Assembly (NCBI RefSeq): GCF_036032445.1
Contig: NZ_CP107932.1
Span: forward strand, 5,334,501-5,398,500
Reading direction: 5' to 3'
Source: Nocardia sp. NBC_00416
GTDB lineage: Bacteria; Actinomycetota; Actinomycetes; Mycobacteriales; Mycobacteriaceae
Length of the DNA stretch: 64,000 nucleotides
Shown here piece after piece: positions 32,498 to 40,777 of the stretch. A model generated the notes under the pieces. It saw only the letters and a list, made by a program, of their open reading frames with translations. It did no database searches and was not told where the DNA came from. Both the position numbers and the translations under genes were made by a program. Within the stretch, counting starts at the first letter, position 1; the number at the start of each line of letters is the position of its first letter.

Positions 32498-32637
32498 CCC
32501 GTGCGGCGCGCCGGTGAGTAAACCGCTTGACCCGCGGTCGGGTAGCGCGAATGCTGAGCGCTATGCGACTGGTCTGCTACCGCTGTTGAGTTGAGCCCAC
32601 GGGTCCCGGCCGGGAGATAGGACTACGCGCGCTGACC

Positions 32638-33951
32638 GTGCGCGCGATTCTGTTCGCCGGCACCGGCGACCTGATCCCGTACTACGCGCTGTACGCGTTG
32701 CTCTTCGCCGACCACGGCTTCGGGGCGGGGCAGATCTCGCTGCTGCTCGCTTTCTGGTCGGTCACGGCCTTCGTTTTCGAGGTGCCCTCGGGCGCGTGGG
32801 CCGATACCGTGTCCCGGCGCGGTCTGCTGATCCTGAGCGGCCTGCTGATGGCCGCCGGTTTCGTACTGTGGACGCTGGCCCCGTCCTTCGCGGGTTTCGC
32901 CCTCGGGTTCGTGCTGTGGGGCGTCGCCGGTTCGCTGCGCTCCGGGACGTTCGAGGCCCTGCTCTACGACGAACTGACCGCCCGAGGCGAATCTCGCGCC
33001 TACGCCCGGGTCATCGGGTATACCCGGTCGGGCAGTGAGACCAGCGCGGTGCTCGCGATTCTCGCCGCCACCCCGCTGTATCTGTGGGGTGGATACGAGC
33101 TGGTCGGCTGGGTGAGTGTGGGCTGCGCCGCACTGCACACCGGGCTGGCCTGGAGTCTGCCTGCGGCGCCGAAATCGGTCTCGGCCGCCGATGTCGCCGA
33201 ATTCGAGGAGTCCGACGGAGACGCCACGACCCCGGCGGTGATCACGCCGAGCCCGCGGCCGTCGAGCGCCGGCCCGGCCGACGCCGAGGGCCCGGCTGCG
33301 CGGGACGAGGGATCGCTCCGGCGCTATGTCCACATGTTGCGCACCGGTGTCACCGAGGCTGTCCAGGTCAGGGTGGTCCGGCACGGGGTGGTGCTCGGCG
33401 CGCTGCTGTACGGGATCACGGCGTTCGACGAATACTTCGGCCTGGTCGCCGGCGAAGCGGGCGTCGCCACCTCGGTCGTGCCTGTGCTCGTGGGCGTGAC
33501 GGTTCTCGGTTCACTGCTCGGTTCGCTGCTGGCCGGCCGTACGGAACGGATTCCCGCGCGGATGCTGGCCGCAGCGGTGGGGATGGCCGGTGTCCTGTTC
33601 GGGGCGGGCGCGCTGATCGCCGGTCTGGCGGTGCGCTGGCCGGGTGGGCTCTATGTGTGCACCGCGCTGGGGTTCGCCTCGATCGCCGCCGCCTACGGCA
33701 TCGTGTACAACGCCTCGATCGTCGCCGAGGCCCGGCTGCAGGACGCCATCAGCGGACCCGCCCGGGCCACCGTGATGTCGGTTTCCGGCCTGCTGGAGGA
33801 ACTGGTCTCCCTCGCCGTCTTCGGCTTCGTCGCGCTGGCGACGCTGTGGTTGTCGGTGTCGTCCGCGTTGGCTCTGCTGGGTATCGCATTGGTCGCGATG
33901 GCCGGTCTGACCCCGTCCTGGCTGCCACCGCGGCCGGATCGCGGCGCGTAG
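32638..33951 (+). CDS. MFS transporter
   Basis: 437 residues, 12 predicted membrane segments split by a cytosolic acidic loop (AADVAEFEESDGDATTPAVITPSPRPSS, about 182-215). The N-terminal half has the MFS loop motif in variant form (VPSGAWADTVSRRGLLILSGLLM), and helix 4-5 shows SLRSGTFEALLYDELTARG, common in the EmrB/MdtG-like drug-type family of actinobacteria. Substrate unknown. Start is the GTG at 32638 with a GGGAGAT ribosome site in loose spacing; no better upstream start exists. It stands between the c-di-GMP gene and a YdcZ-type transporter on the same strand. Confidence 0.82.
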   Translation: MRAILFAGTGDLIPYYALYALLFADHGFGAGQISLLLAFWSVTAFVFEVPSGAWADTVSRRGLLILSGLLMAAGFVLWTLAPSFAGFALGFVLWGVAGSLRSGTFEALLYDELTARGESRAYARVIGYTRSGSETSAVLAILAATPLYLWGGYELVGWVSVGCAALHTGLAWSLPAAPKSVSAADVAEFEESDGDATTPAVITPSPRPSSAGPADAEGPAARDEGSLRRYVHMLRTGVTEAVQVRVVRHGVVLGALLYGITAFDEYFGLVAGEAGVATSVVPVLVGVTVLGSLLGSLLAGRTERIPARMLAAAVGMAGVLFGAGALIAGLAVRWPGGLYVCTALGFASIAAAYGIVYNASIVAEARLQDAISGPARATVMSVSGLLEELVSLAVFGFVALATLWLSVSSALALLGIALVAMAGLTPSWLPPRPDRGA

Positions 33952-34042
33952 TCGTGCTGCGTCCGTGTCCACTCGGGATACGGTGCCCGGTCTGCTCGAG
34001 GTGACCGGGACGCGGACCGCACGCCGCCGTAGGGTTCCGATC

Positions 34043-35002
34043 ATGGTTTCGCGTCGGTCGGGTCTGGGTTTCGGGCTGATGATCGGAGCCGGCGTCGCCG
34101 TGCAGGGGCGGATCAACGGTGAGCTGGGGGTGCGGCTGCAGGACGGGATCGCCGCGGCGGCGGTCAGCTTCGGCAGCGGATTCCTCCTGCTACTCGTGGC
34201 GGTGGCGCTGAGTCCGCGGCTGCGGAAGGGTCTGCGTGACGTCCGCGGGGCGCTCACTGCCGGCGAACTGCGGCCCTGGCAATTGCTCGGCGGACTGTGC
34301 GGGGCGATGTTCGTGGCGAGTCAATCGCTGACCGTGGCCGCGCTCGGGGTCACCGCGTTCACCGTCGCGGCGGTCTCGGGCCAATTGCTGAGCAGTCTGC
34401 TGGTGGACCGGCTGGGAGTGGGTCCCGGCGGTCGCACCCCGGTCACCGCGGCGCGGGCGGGCGGGGCGGTGCTGGCGGTGGCCGCGGTATTGCTGGCGGG
34501 GTCCGGGGAGTCGGGTCCGGTATCGCTGGACACATCGTCGTGGCTCGACGGTGTCGCCGTGCCGGTGCTGTTGGCGCTGCCGGCGTTGGCCGGGATCGGA
34601 CTGGCGTGGCAGCAGGCGTGGAACGGCAGGATCGGCTCGGCGGGAAGTCCGTTCGCCGCGACGGTGATCAACTTCGCCGTCGGACTGCTGGGTCTGCTGA
34701 TCGTCGAGGCAGTGGTCGTGGTCAGGGTCGGGCCGCCCGCCGGATTCCCGGCTCAGCCGTGGCTCTACCTGGGTGGTGCGATCGGGGTGCTGTTCATCGC
34801 GGCCGGGGTACTGGTGGTCCGCTGGATAGGCGTGTTGCTCATGGGGTTGAGCACTGTGGCGGGCCAGCTGTCCAGCTCGCTCGTACTCGATTGGGCGCTG
34901 CCCACCGGCGCGGACCTGTCTGCGGTGAAACTCGTCGGATGCGTGCTGACCTTCGCCGCGGTGCTGATCGCGGCGAGAGCTCCGGTTCCGGCCGAAAGGT
35001 GA
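34043..35002 (+). CDS. DMT family transporter, YdcZ/DUF606 type
   Basis: 319 residues, ten membrane segments in two similar halves. Recognisable pieces of the DUF606/YdcZ family: GFGLMIGAGVAVQGRINGELGVRLQDGIAAAAVSFGSGF in the first half and GIGLAWQQAWNGRIGSAGSPFAATVINFAVGLLGLL in the second, each with the family QG/NG pattern. Substrate unknown. The ATG at 34043 is chosen because a TAGGGT box lies 7 nt upstream; the upstream frame from 33965 crosses this promoter. The gene ends in a strong hairpin shared with the convergent copA. Confidence 0.87.
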   Translation: MVSRRSGLGFGLMIGAGVAVQGRINGELGVRLQDGIAAAAVSFGSGFLLLLVAVALSPRLRKGLRDVRGALTAGELRPWQLLGGLCGAMFVASQSLTVAALGVTAFTVAAVSGQLLSSLLVDRLGVGPGGRTPVTAARAGGAVLAVAAVLLAGSGESGPVSLDTSSWLDGVAVPVLLALPALAGIGLAWQQAWNGRIGSAGSPFAATVINFAVGLLGLLIVEAVVVVRVGPPAGFPAQPWLYLGGAIGVLFIAAGVLVVRWIGVLLMGLSTVAGQLSSSLVLDWALPTGADLSAVKLVGCVLTFAAVLIAARAPVPAER

Positions 35003-35015
35003 TCCGGTGGCCTGG

Positions 35016-35055
35016 CCGCGCCGGACACCGGAGATGCATCCGGTGTCCGGCGCGG
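35016..35055. terminator. Bidirectional terminator between the DMT gene and copA
   Basis: CCGCGCCGGACACCGG pairs perfectly over 16 bp with CCGGTGTCCGGCGCGG around an 8-nt loop. It sits in the 76-bp gap between two convergent genes. Confidence 0.8.
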
Positions 35056-35078
35056 TGAGGCTGGATGCCGCCCGGCTG

Positions 35079-37517
35079 TCAGCGTGTTGGGCGGAAGTTG
35101 CGCAGGCGCAGGCTGTTGCTCACCACGAAGACCGAGGAGAACGCCATAGCGGCGCCGGCCAGCATCGGGTTGAGCAGACCGGCCATGGCCAGCGGGATCA
35201 TCGCCACGTTGTAGCCGAAGGCCCAGAACAGGTTGCCCTTGATCGTGCCCAGGGTGCGGCGCGCGAGCCGGATGGCGTCGGGGGCGGCGGTGAGATCACC
35301 GCGGACCAACGTCAGATCGGCCGCCTCGATGGCGATATCGGTACCGGTGCCGATGGCCAGGCCCAGATCGGCGCGGGCGAGCGCGGCGGCGTCGTTCACA
35401 CCGTCGCCGACCATGGCGACGATCTTGCCCTCGCGTTGCAGGCGTTCGATCACCGCGACCTTGTCCTGCGGCAGCACCTCCGCGATCACCTCGTCGATCC
35501 CGACCTCGCGTGCGATGGCCGCCGCGGCGTTGGCGTTGTCGCCGGTCAGCATCACCGGGGTGAGACCGAGCCCGCGCAACCGGGAGATCGCTTCGGCGGA
35601 GGTCGGTTTCACGGTGTCCGCGACGACGAGCACACCGCGGGCGCGACCGTCCCAGCCGACCGCCACCGCGGTCCGGCCCTCGCTCTCGGCGGCGCGCATC
35701 GCCTCCTGGAGGTCGGCGTCCAAGTGCAGGGCGTAATCGGCGAGCAGGCCCGGGCGGCCGACGACGACCGCGTGCCCGTCGACGACACCCTCCACCCCGA
35801 GGCCGGCGCTGTTGCGGAAACCCTCGACCGGGAGCAGCCCCGCGGTCCTCGACCCGGGGCCCTCGGCCGTGGCACTGCTGGCGCCTTCGGCGATGGCACT
35901 GCTGGCGCCTTCGGCGATGGCACTGCTGGCGCCTTCGGCGATGGCACTGCTGGCGCCTTCGGCGATGGCACTGCTGGCGCCTTCGGCGGTGACACTGCTG
36001 GCGCCTTCGGCGATGGCCTTCGCGATCGGATGCTCGGAGGAATCCTCGAGCGACCCGGCCAGCCGCAGTACCTCGTCGGGGTTCTCGCCCGCCGCCGCGA
36101 CCACGTCGAGCAGAGCCATTCGGCCGGTGGTCACGGTGCCGGTCTTGTCCAGCACCACCGTGTCCACCCGCCGGGTGGATTCCAGGACCTCCGGGCCCTT
36201 GATGAGGATGCCGAGCTGAGCCCCGCGCCCGGTGCCGACCATCAAGGCGGTCGGGGTCGCCAGACCGAGCGCGCACGGGCACGCGATGATCAGGACCGCC
36301 ACCGCGGCCGTGAACGCGGCCGCCACCGAACCGCCCGTGCCGAGCCAGAATCCGAGGGTGGCCACCGCGAGCGCGATCACGATCGGCACGAAGACCCCGG
36401 AGATCCGGTCGGCCAATCGCTGGGCCGCGGCCTTTCCCGACTGCGCGTCCTCGACCAGTTTCGCCATCTGCGCGAGCTGGGTGTCCGCGCCGACCCGGGT
36501 GGCGCGGACGGTGATCCGGCCGCCCACGTTCACGGTGGCGCCGGCGACCGTATCGCCGGGACCGATCTCCACCGGCACGGATTCGCCGGTCAGCATGGAG
36601 ACGTCGGCCGCGGACGATCCGTCCACGATCTCGCCGTCGGTGGCGATCTTCTCGCCCGGCCGGACCACGAAGAGGTCGCCGACGGTGAGCTGTTCGACCG
36701 GGATGCGCTGTTCGATCCGCGCGGTACCGTCGCCGGTCGGGCGCAACACCGAGACCTCTTTGGCGCCTAGTTCGAGCAGTGCCCGCAGCGCCGCGCCGGC
36801 GCGCCGCTTCGACCGCGCCTCGAAGTACCGTCCGGCGAGAATGAACGTGGTGACGCCCGCCGCGGCTTCGAGGTAGATGTTGCCGGCGCCGTCCATCCGG
36901 GTGGTGGTGAATTCGAACGGATGCGTCATTCCGGGCGTCCCGGCGGTTCCCCAGAACAGCGCGTAGAGCGACCAGCCGAAAGCGGCCAGGGTGCCGAGCG
37001 AGACCAGGGTGTCCATGGTCGCGGCGCCGTGCCGCAGGTTCGTCCAGGCCGCTCGGTGGAACGGCAACGCGCCCCAGACGACCACCGGCGCCGCCAGGGT
37101 GAGCGACAGCCACTGCCAATTCGTGAACTGTAGCGCCGGGATCATCGCCATGGCGATCACCGGAACGGTCAGGATCAGCGAGATCAGCAGCCGGGTGCGC
37201 AGTTGATCGGCCGGTTCGGCGGGTTCGGCAGTGGCCTTTTCCGCGGTGGGCGGCTCGGGCAGCGCGGCCGTGTAGCCGGCCTGCTCGACCACGGCGACCA
37301 GATCGGACGGTGCGAGAGCCTGCGGATACTGGACCCGCGCCTTCTCGGTGGCGTAGTTGACGGTCGCGGTGACGCCGTCGAGCCGGTTCAGTTTCTTCTC
37401 GATCCGATTGGCGCAGGACGCGCAGGTCATCCCGCCGATCGCCAGCTCCACCGACGTGGTCGGGGTCGGTGTGGCGTTGTCGGTCTGCGCGGTGCCGGGT
37501 GCGGTCTGTGTGGTCAT
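35079..37517 (-). CDS. copA: Copper-exporting P1B-type ATPase with in-frame octapeptide repeat
   Basis: 812 residues. One N-terminal metal-binding domain (GMTCASC, 29-35), then the P1B core: CPCALG in the transport helix, DKTGTVTTG phosphorylation site, SEHPIAKAI in the nucleotide domain, MLTGDN and MVGDGVNDAAAL. The last helices carry YN (YNVAMIPLAM) and MAFSSVFVVSNSLRLR, the Cu+ signature. Directly after HPIAKA there are about seven tandem octads (AEGASSAI type, residues about 500-549), a 24-bp minisatellite that lengthens the nucleotide-binding domain. It exports Cu+. The gene lies 22 bp after a His-rich extracytoplasmic protein gene and behind a CsoR-like operator. Confidence 0.95.
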   Translation of the reverse strand: MTTQTAPGTAQTDNATPTPTTSVELAIGGMTCASCANRIEKKLNRLDGVTATVNYATEKARVQYPQALAPSDLVAVVEQAGYTAALPEPPTAEKATAEPAEPADQLRTRLLISLILTVPVIAMAMIPALQFTNWQWLSLTLAAPVVVWGALPFHRAAWTNLRHGAATMDTLVSLGTLAAFGWSLYALFWGTAGTPGMTHPFEFTTTRMDGAGNIYLEAAAGVTTFILAGRYFEARSKRRAGAALRALLELGAKEVSVLRPTGDGTARIEQRIPVEQLTVGDLFVVRPGEKIATDGEIVDGSSAADVSMLTGESVPVEIGPGDTVAGATVNVGGRITVRATRVGADTQLAQMAKLVEDAQSGKAAAQRLADRISGVFVPIVIALAVATLGFWLGTGGSVAAAFTAAVAVLIIACPCALGLATPTALMVGTGRGAQLGILIKGPEVLESTRRVDTVVLDKTGTVTTGRMALLDVVAAAGENPDEVLRLAGSLEDSSEHPIAKAIAEGASSVTAEGASSAIAEGASSAIAEGASSAIAEGASSAIAEGASSATAEGPGSRTAGLLPVEGFRNSAGLGVEGVVDGHAVVVGRPGLLADYALHLDADLQEAMRAAESEGRTAVAVGWDGRARGVLVVADTVKPTSAEAISRLRGLGLTPVMLTGDNANAAAAIAREVGIDEVIAEVLPQDKVAVIERLQREGKIVAMVGDGVNDAAALARADLGLAIGTGTDIAIEAADLTLVRGDLTAAPDAIRLARRTLGTIKGNLFWAFGYNVAMIPLAMAGLLNPMLAGAAMAFSSVFVVSNSLRLRNFRPTR
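35871..36018. repeat. 24-bp minisatellite inside copA
   Basis: Units of GGCACTGCTGGCGCCTTCGG plus CGAT start at 35871, 35895, 35919, 35943 and 35967 with a variant at 35991, followed by a partial copy to 36018. The period keeps the copA frame (eight codons). Confidence 0.92.
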
Positions 37518-37539
37518 CGTTGGCTCCGTCGGCCGCGGG

Positions 37540-38478
37540 TCAGTGCCCATGGCCGTGTCCGGTGGGTTCGGGGGTGGTCTGCGTGGTGGCCGGAGTGTGG
37601 CCGGTCCGGTTGTCGGCGGCGGCCTCGACGGGCACGGTGAACTCGGCCCGGTGCAGGGTCCCGGCATGGCGGAACTCGAAGAACAGCCGGTAATCACCCG
37701 CGCCGGGCGCGGTCACCGCGAAGGTTACGCCCGGGCCGGCCGGCGTGGTTCCGTCGCCCGGGTGTCCGGCCGGGTGCACGTGGAGATAGCCGAGATCGGC
37801 GGCACGCAACGCCACGAGATGACCGTACGCCCCCAGGTAGGGCTGCAGATCGGTGACCGGTTTCCCGGCACGGGTCACTGTGAAAGTGACGTCCGTGGGT
37901 TGGCCGGGAGTGACCGCGCCGTTCAACTCGACGGTGTAGTCGCCCGCCTTCGCGACGGTGGCGCGGGCCGGTAGCGGTTGCGGTGTGTACTGCCCGGCGA
38001 CTCGCAGATCGGCGCCCAGGGTGAACGGCTGCCCGTCGGCGGTCACGAAATCGGCGAATACGCGGTGGTCACCGGCGCGGGTGAGGTCGACGGGAGAACT
38101 CCAGGTGCCGTCCGCGCCGAGCGTGGGGTGCAGATGCTGGTATCCGGCCGTATCGCGGCGCACCACGATCAGATGCAGGTCCTTCTCGTGGTTGGGCGTG
38201 TACTGCGTGACCGGGCGGCCGGTGCTGTCCTCGATCCGGAACCGGACGGTGGCGTCACGCGCGGCACCGGTGATCGGGTCGGCCAGGACCAATGTGTACC
38301 CACCGGCACTACCGGTCAGCCCGCCGGGTTCGGGGTTCGCGGCGGGCTCGTCCGCGGCGGTGTCGTGAGTTTCCGGTTCACTGTCGCCGGTTCCGACGAG
38401 GGCGCCGACGCCCAGTGCGACCCCGAACAACGCGACGAGTCCGAGCGCGAACCCGGCGAACTTGGTCGACGTACTCAT
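37540..38478 (-). CDS. Membrane-anchored His-rich protein of the copper locus
   Basis: 312 residues. An N-terminal hydrophobic helix (FAGFALGLVALFGVALGVGALVG) serves as anchor or signal. The rest is two beta-sandwich-like halves with paired His motifs: KDLHLIVVRRDTAGYQHLHPTLG, then GAYGHLVALRAADLGYLHVHPAGHPGDG, the HxHP pattern repeating. The C-terminus is GHGHGH. This arrangement is typical of extracytoplasmic metal-binding proteins encoded with copper ATPases. It likely buffers or receives copper outside the membrane before or after CopA export. First gene of the operon; the promoter and operator lie just upstream (38545-38560). Confidence 0.82.
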   Translation of the reverse strand: MSTSTKFAGFALGLVALFGVALGVGALVGTGDSEPETHDTAADEPAANPEPGGLTGSAGGYTLVLADPITGAARDATVRFRIEDSTGRPVTQYTPNHEKDLHLIVVRRDTAGYQHLHPTLGADGTWSSPVDLTRAGDHRVFADFVTADGQPFTLGADLRVAGQYTPQPLPARATVAKAGDYTVELNGAVTPGQPTDVTFTVTRAGKPVTDLQPYLGAYGHLVALRAADLGYLHVHPAGHPGDGTTPAGPGVTFAVTAPGAGDYRLFFEFRHAGTLHRAEFTVPVEAAADNRTGHTPATTQTTPEPTGHGHGH

Positions 38479-38544
38479 TTCGATGCTCCGTTTCCATGGA
38501 GGCTACGGCGGCTCTCTCCATCCTGCCGCTCTCAGGTGGTTACG

Positions 38545-38560
38545 GTACCCCCCTAGGGTA
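38545..38560 (-). promoter_or_regulatory. CsoR-type copper operator
   Basis: GTACCCCCCTAGGGTA holds the inverted repeat TACCC-N5-GGGTA with the G/C tract typical of CsoR operators. It lies 67 bp upstream of the His-rich protein/copA operon, in promoter position. No csoR gene is in the window. Confidence 0.65.
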
Positions 38561-39065
38561 TTTTGTCAACAGGGCAGGTGGGGAGGGTTGCTTGTGTAGA
38601 TGGAGGTTTGGCTGGGTTGAGAAGTTGCGGGTGGGCCGACCCGCAACCTTCGTGGGCCCCCCGGGACTCGGCGCAGGAGGATGCGGCGGTTCGCGGAGGG
38701 GAAACGTAAGGGTGTTTGCCTGTGCGGACGGGTCGGCGATGGTCCGCGAGGTCCGTATGCGACGTGACCGCCGGCGTCGAGTTCAGCGAGACACCTCAAA
38801 GGGTTGAGGCCCGTCCCGACGTTCAGCCCTCGAAAGCGCATGAGGCGAAGCCTCGAGTCTCGAGGGCTGAACGTCGGGACCAAGGGGGCCTCAACCCCGC
38901 GACGCCGCAGGCGGCGCCAATAAACACAGACCTTCGCGGCAGGTCAACTTCTTCACCTTCGCGAACAAGCCCACCCCTCACCTGCACCCGTCACCCGTCA
39001 CCCGTCGGCGGCCGGCGGTTACCGGCGCCGATGCCGCCGCCGGCCGGTCTGCGTCGGCTCGGCTA
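38561..39065. other. Intergenic region with a large hairpin element
   Basis: About 500 bp between the copper operon promoter and the end of the first PlsC gene. It holds the long inverted repeat at 38801-38897 and smaller hairpins (CCTCAA/TTGAGG at 38794-38809; GACGCCGCAGGCGGCGCC around 38901). I saw no coding frame I trust. Confidence 0.5.
38801..38897. repeat. 33-bp-arm inverted repeat with internal hairpin
   Basis: GGGTTGAGGCCC (38801-38812) pairs with 38886-38897 and the next 21 nt (38813-38833) pair exactly with 38860-38880; only a 5-nt bulge (38881-38885) interrupts. The 26-nt loop contains GAGGC-GAA-GCCTC (38842-38854). Confidence 0.85.
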
Positions 39066-39806
39066 TCAGGGGCGTTGCACGTGTCGCCGTGCGTACTCCT
39101 CGGCTTCCAGGATCGCGGCTTGTTCGAGAGTCGGCGCCCCGCCGCCCAGCCGGGCGGGGACCCAGGGCGCACCGGCCGGGGCCGGGTACCCTTCCTGCGC
39201 GGCAGTCAGGAGCTCGCCCATTCGGGCACGCAGGGTGGTGTTCACCTCGTCGACCGACCCTGCGGCGGCCAGCGGTTCGCCGATCCGGATGTGGACCGGG
39301 AAGTTGTGGCGGCCCAGCTGTTTCGGGAATCCCTTGGTCCAGGTCCGGTGCGCTCCCCAGATCGTGAGAGGGATGATCGGGGCGCCCGATTCGAGCGCCA
39401 TTCGCGCCGCGCCCGATTTGAACTCTTTCAATTCGAAACTGCGGCTGATGGTGGCCTCCGGGTAGACCACGACCAGTTCGCCTTCCCGGAGTGCCCGGAC
39501 CGCCTGGCCGAACGATTCCGCGCCGGCGGTGCGGTCGACACCGATCGCCTTGCAGTGCTTCATCAGGAAACCGACGAGGCCGTGGTCGAGTTCGGCTTTC
39601 ATCATGAACCGCACATTGCGCCCCGACCGGCGTCCTACTACTCCTACTTCCATGAAATCGAGGTAGGAGGTGTGGTTCACGGCGAGTACCGCGCCACCGG
39701 TGCGCGGGATGTTCTCCTGGCCGCGGATATCGATGCGTACGCCCTGAGCGAAGACCACCGCGTGCACCAGCCCGGCCAGAACATCGAAAACCGGCTCCCG
39801 CGCCAT
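39066..39806 (-). CDS. 1-acyl-glycerol-3-phosphate acyltransferase-like (PlsC)
   Basis: 246 residues. PlsC blocks: NHTSYLD (HxxxxD catalytic motif, about 44-50), the GVDRTAG region, YPEATISRSF (variant of FPEG/GTRS) and a Pro block (IIPLTIWGAHRTWTKG). An N-terminal hydrophobic stretch (VLAGLVHAVVFAQGVRI) is membrane-associated. Its C-terminus carries WVPARLGGGAPTLEQA, also found in the next gene, so the two are paralogues from a duplication. Such enzymes acylate lysophosphatidate or a related glycolipid precursor. Position matches the Rv3814c-Rv3816c acyltransferase cluster of M. tuberculosis. Confidence 0.9.
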   Translation of the reverse strand: MAREPVFDVLAGLVHAVVFAQGVRIDIRGQENIPRTGGAVLAVNHTSYLDFMEVGVVGRRSGRNVRFMMKAELDHGLVGFLMKHCKAIGVDRTAGAESFGQAVRALREGELVVVYPEATISRSFELKEFKSGAARMALESGAPIIPLTIWGAHRTWTKGFPKQLGRHNFPVHIRIGEPLAAAGSVDEVNTTLRARMGELLTAAQEGYPAPAGAPWVPARLGGGAPTLEQAAILEAEEYARRHVQRP

Positions 39807-39875
39807 GCCGAACTCCTGCTCACTACCTGCGGATACTCCGCTCCTCGGCCCTACCCCGCCCGCAGGGGCTGAGCG

Positions 39876-40646
39876 CTACGCGCCGGTGTCGTCCTGGTCG
39901 CCTGGTGCGGTCTGTCTGCGGGCGGTGCGCTCGGCGATCTCGGTGGCGTCCATCGCATCGGCTTCCTCCAGGGTAGGCGCACCGCCTCCGAGCCGGGCCG
40001 GAACCCAATACGCGCCGGGCTCGTGTGTGTAGTCCTCTTGCAGGCCGTGCAGCAGTTCCTGCATGGTCTTCTTGAGTTCGGCGGTGAGGTCCGCGACGGG
40101 CTGGTCCGGCTGGATCGGCGTGCCGACGGCGATGGAGATCGGGGTATTGGTGCGGCCCAACCGCTTCGGATGCCCCTTCGTCCACACCCGCTGCGCGCCC
40201 CAGATGGTGATCGGAATGATCGGCACCCCGGCTTCGATCGCCATCCGGGCGGCGCCCGATTTCAGATCCTTGATCTCGAAACTGCGGCTGATGGTGGCCT
40301 CGGGGTACACGCCCACCAGCTCACCGCGTTGCAGGTATTCGAGCGCGGCCTGGTAGGAGTCGGCCCCGGCCGCCCGGTCCACCGGAATATGTTTGAGTGC
40401 CCGCATGATCGGCCCGGAGATCTTGTTGTCGAAAACCTCGCTTTTGGCCATGAACCGGATATAGCGCTTGGGCGTGCGCACCGGCAGGCCCGCGTAGGTG
40501 AAATCCATGTACCCGGTGTGATTGACCGCGAGAACAGCGCCACCGGAGGCGGGAATGTTCTCATCGCCGGTCACGGTGAACTTCAGGCCCTCGAGGAAGA
40601 AGACGGTCCGGGCCAGCCCGATGATCGTCCGGTAGACGGGTTCCAC
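39876..40646 (-). CDS. 1-acyl-glycerol-3-phosphate acyltransferase-like (PlsC), paralogue
   Basis: 256 residues from the GTG at 40644-40646; the frame is open to 41147 but that region is antisense to the lipoprotein gene. It has NHTGYMD (HxxxxD), HIPVDRAAG, YPEATISRSFEIKDLKSGAARMAIEAGVPIIPITIWG, and the WVPARLGGGAPTLEEA tail shared with the neighbour at 39066. The N-terminal helix (PVYRTIIGLARTVFFLEGLKF) is amphipathic to hydrophobic. Acts at the inner face of the membrane in phospholipid or glycolipid acylation; substrate unknown. Transcribed towards 39066, probably together with the first copy (69 bp apart). Confidence 0.9.
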   Translation of the reverse strand: MEPVYRTIIGLARTVFFLEGLKFTVTGDENIPASGGAVLAVNHTGYMDFTYAGLPVRTPKRYIRFMAKSEVFDNKISGPIMRALKHIPVDRAAGADSYQAALEYLQRGELVGVYPEATISRSFEIKDLKSGAARMAIEAGVPIIPITIWGAQRVWTKGHPKRLGRTNTPISIAVGTPIQPDQPVADLTAELKKTMQELLHGLQEDYTHEPGAYWVPARLGGGAPTLEEADAMDATEIAERTARRQTAPGDQDDTGA

Positions 40647-40777
40647 AAGTCCGCTAGCGTAGTCGCTGCCATGATGACCGGCAGCGTCCGGCCCGCCGCG
40701 CGAGCGCAGGTCCGGGGTCGGCAGGGCAGCCGGACTCGATCGAGCCCGTGTGTATCGCAGGAAAGGTGATCGTCGAA

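Noticed and set aside
35007..36770. 587-codon plus-strand frame opposite copA, with GTAGAFGD-type repeats
   Set aside because: The repeats are only the antisense reading of the copA minisatellite; the copA frame has all P-type ATPase motifs.
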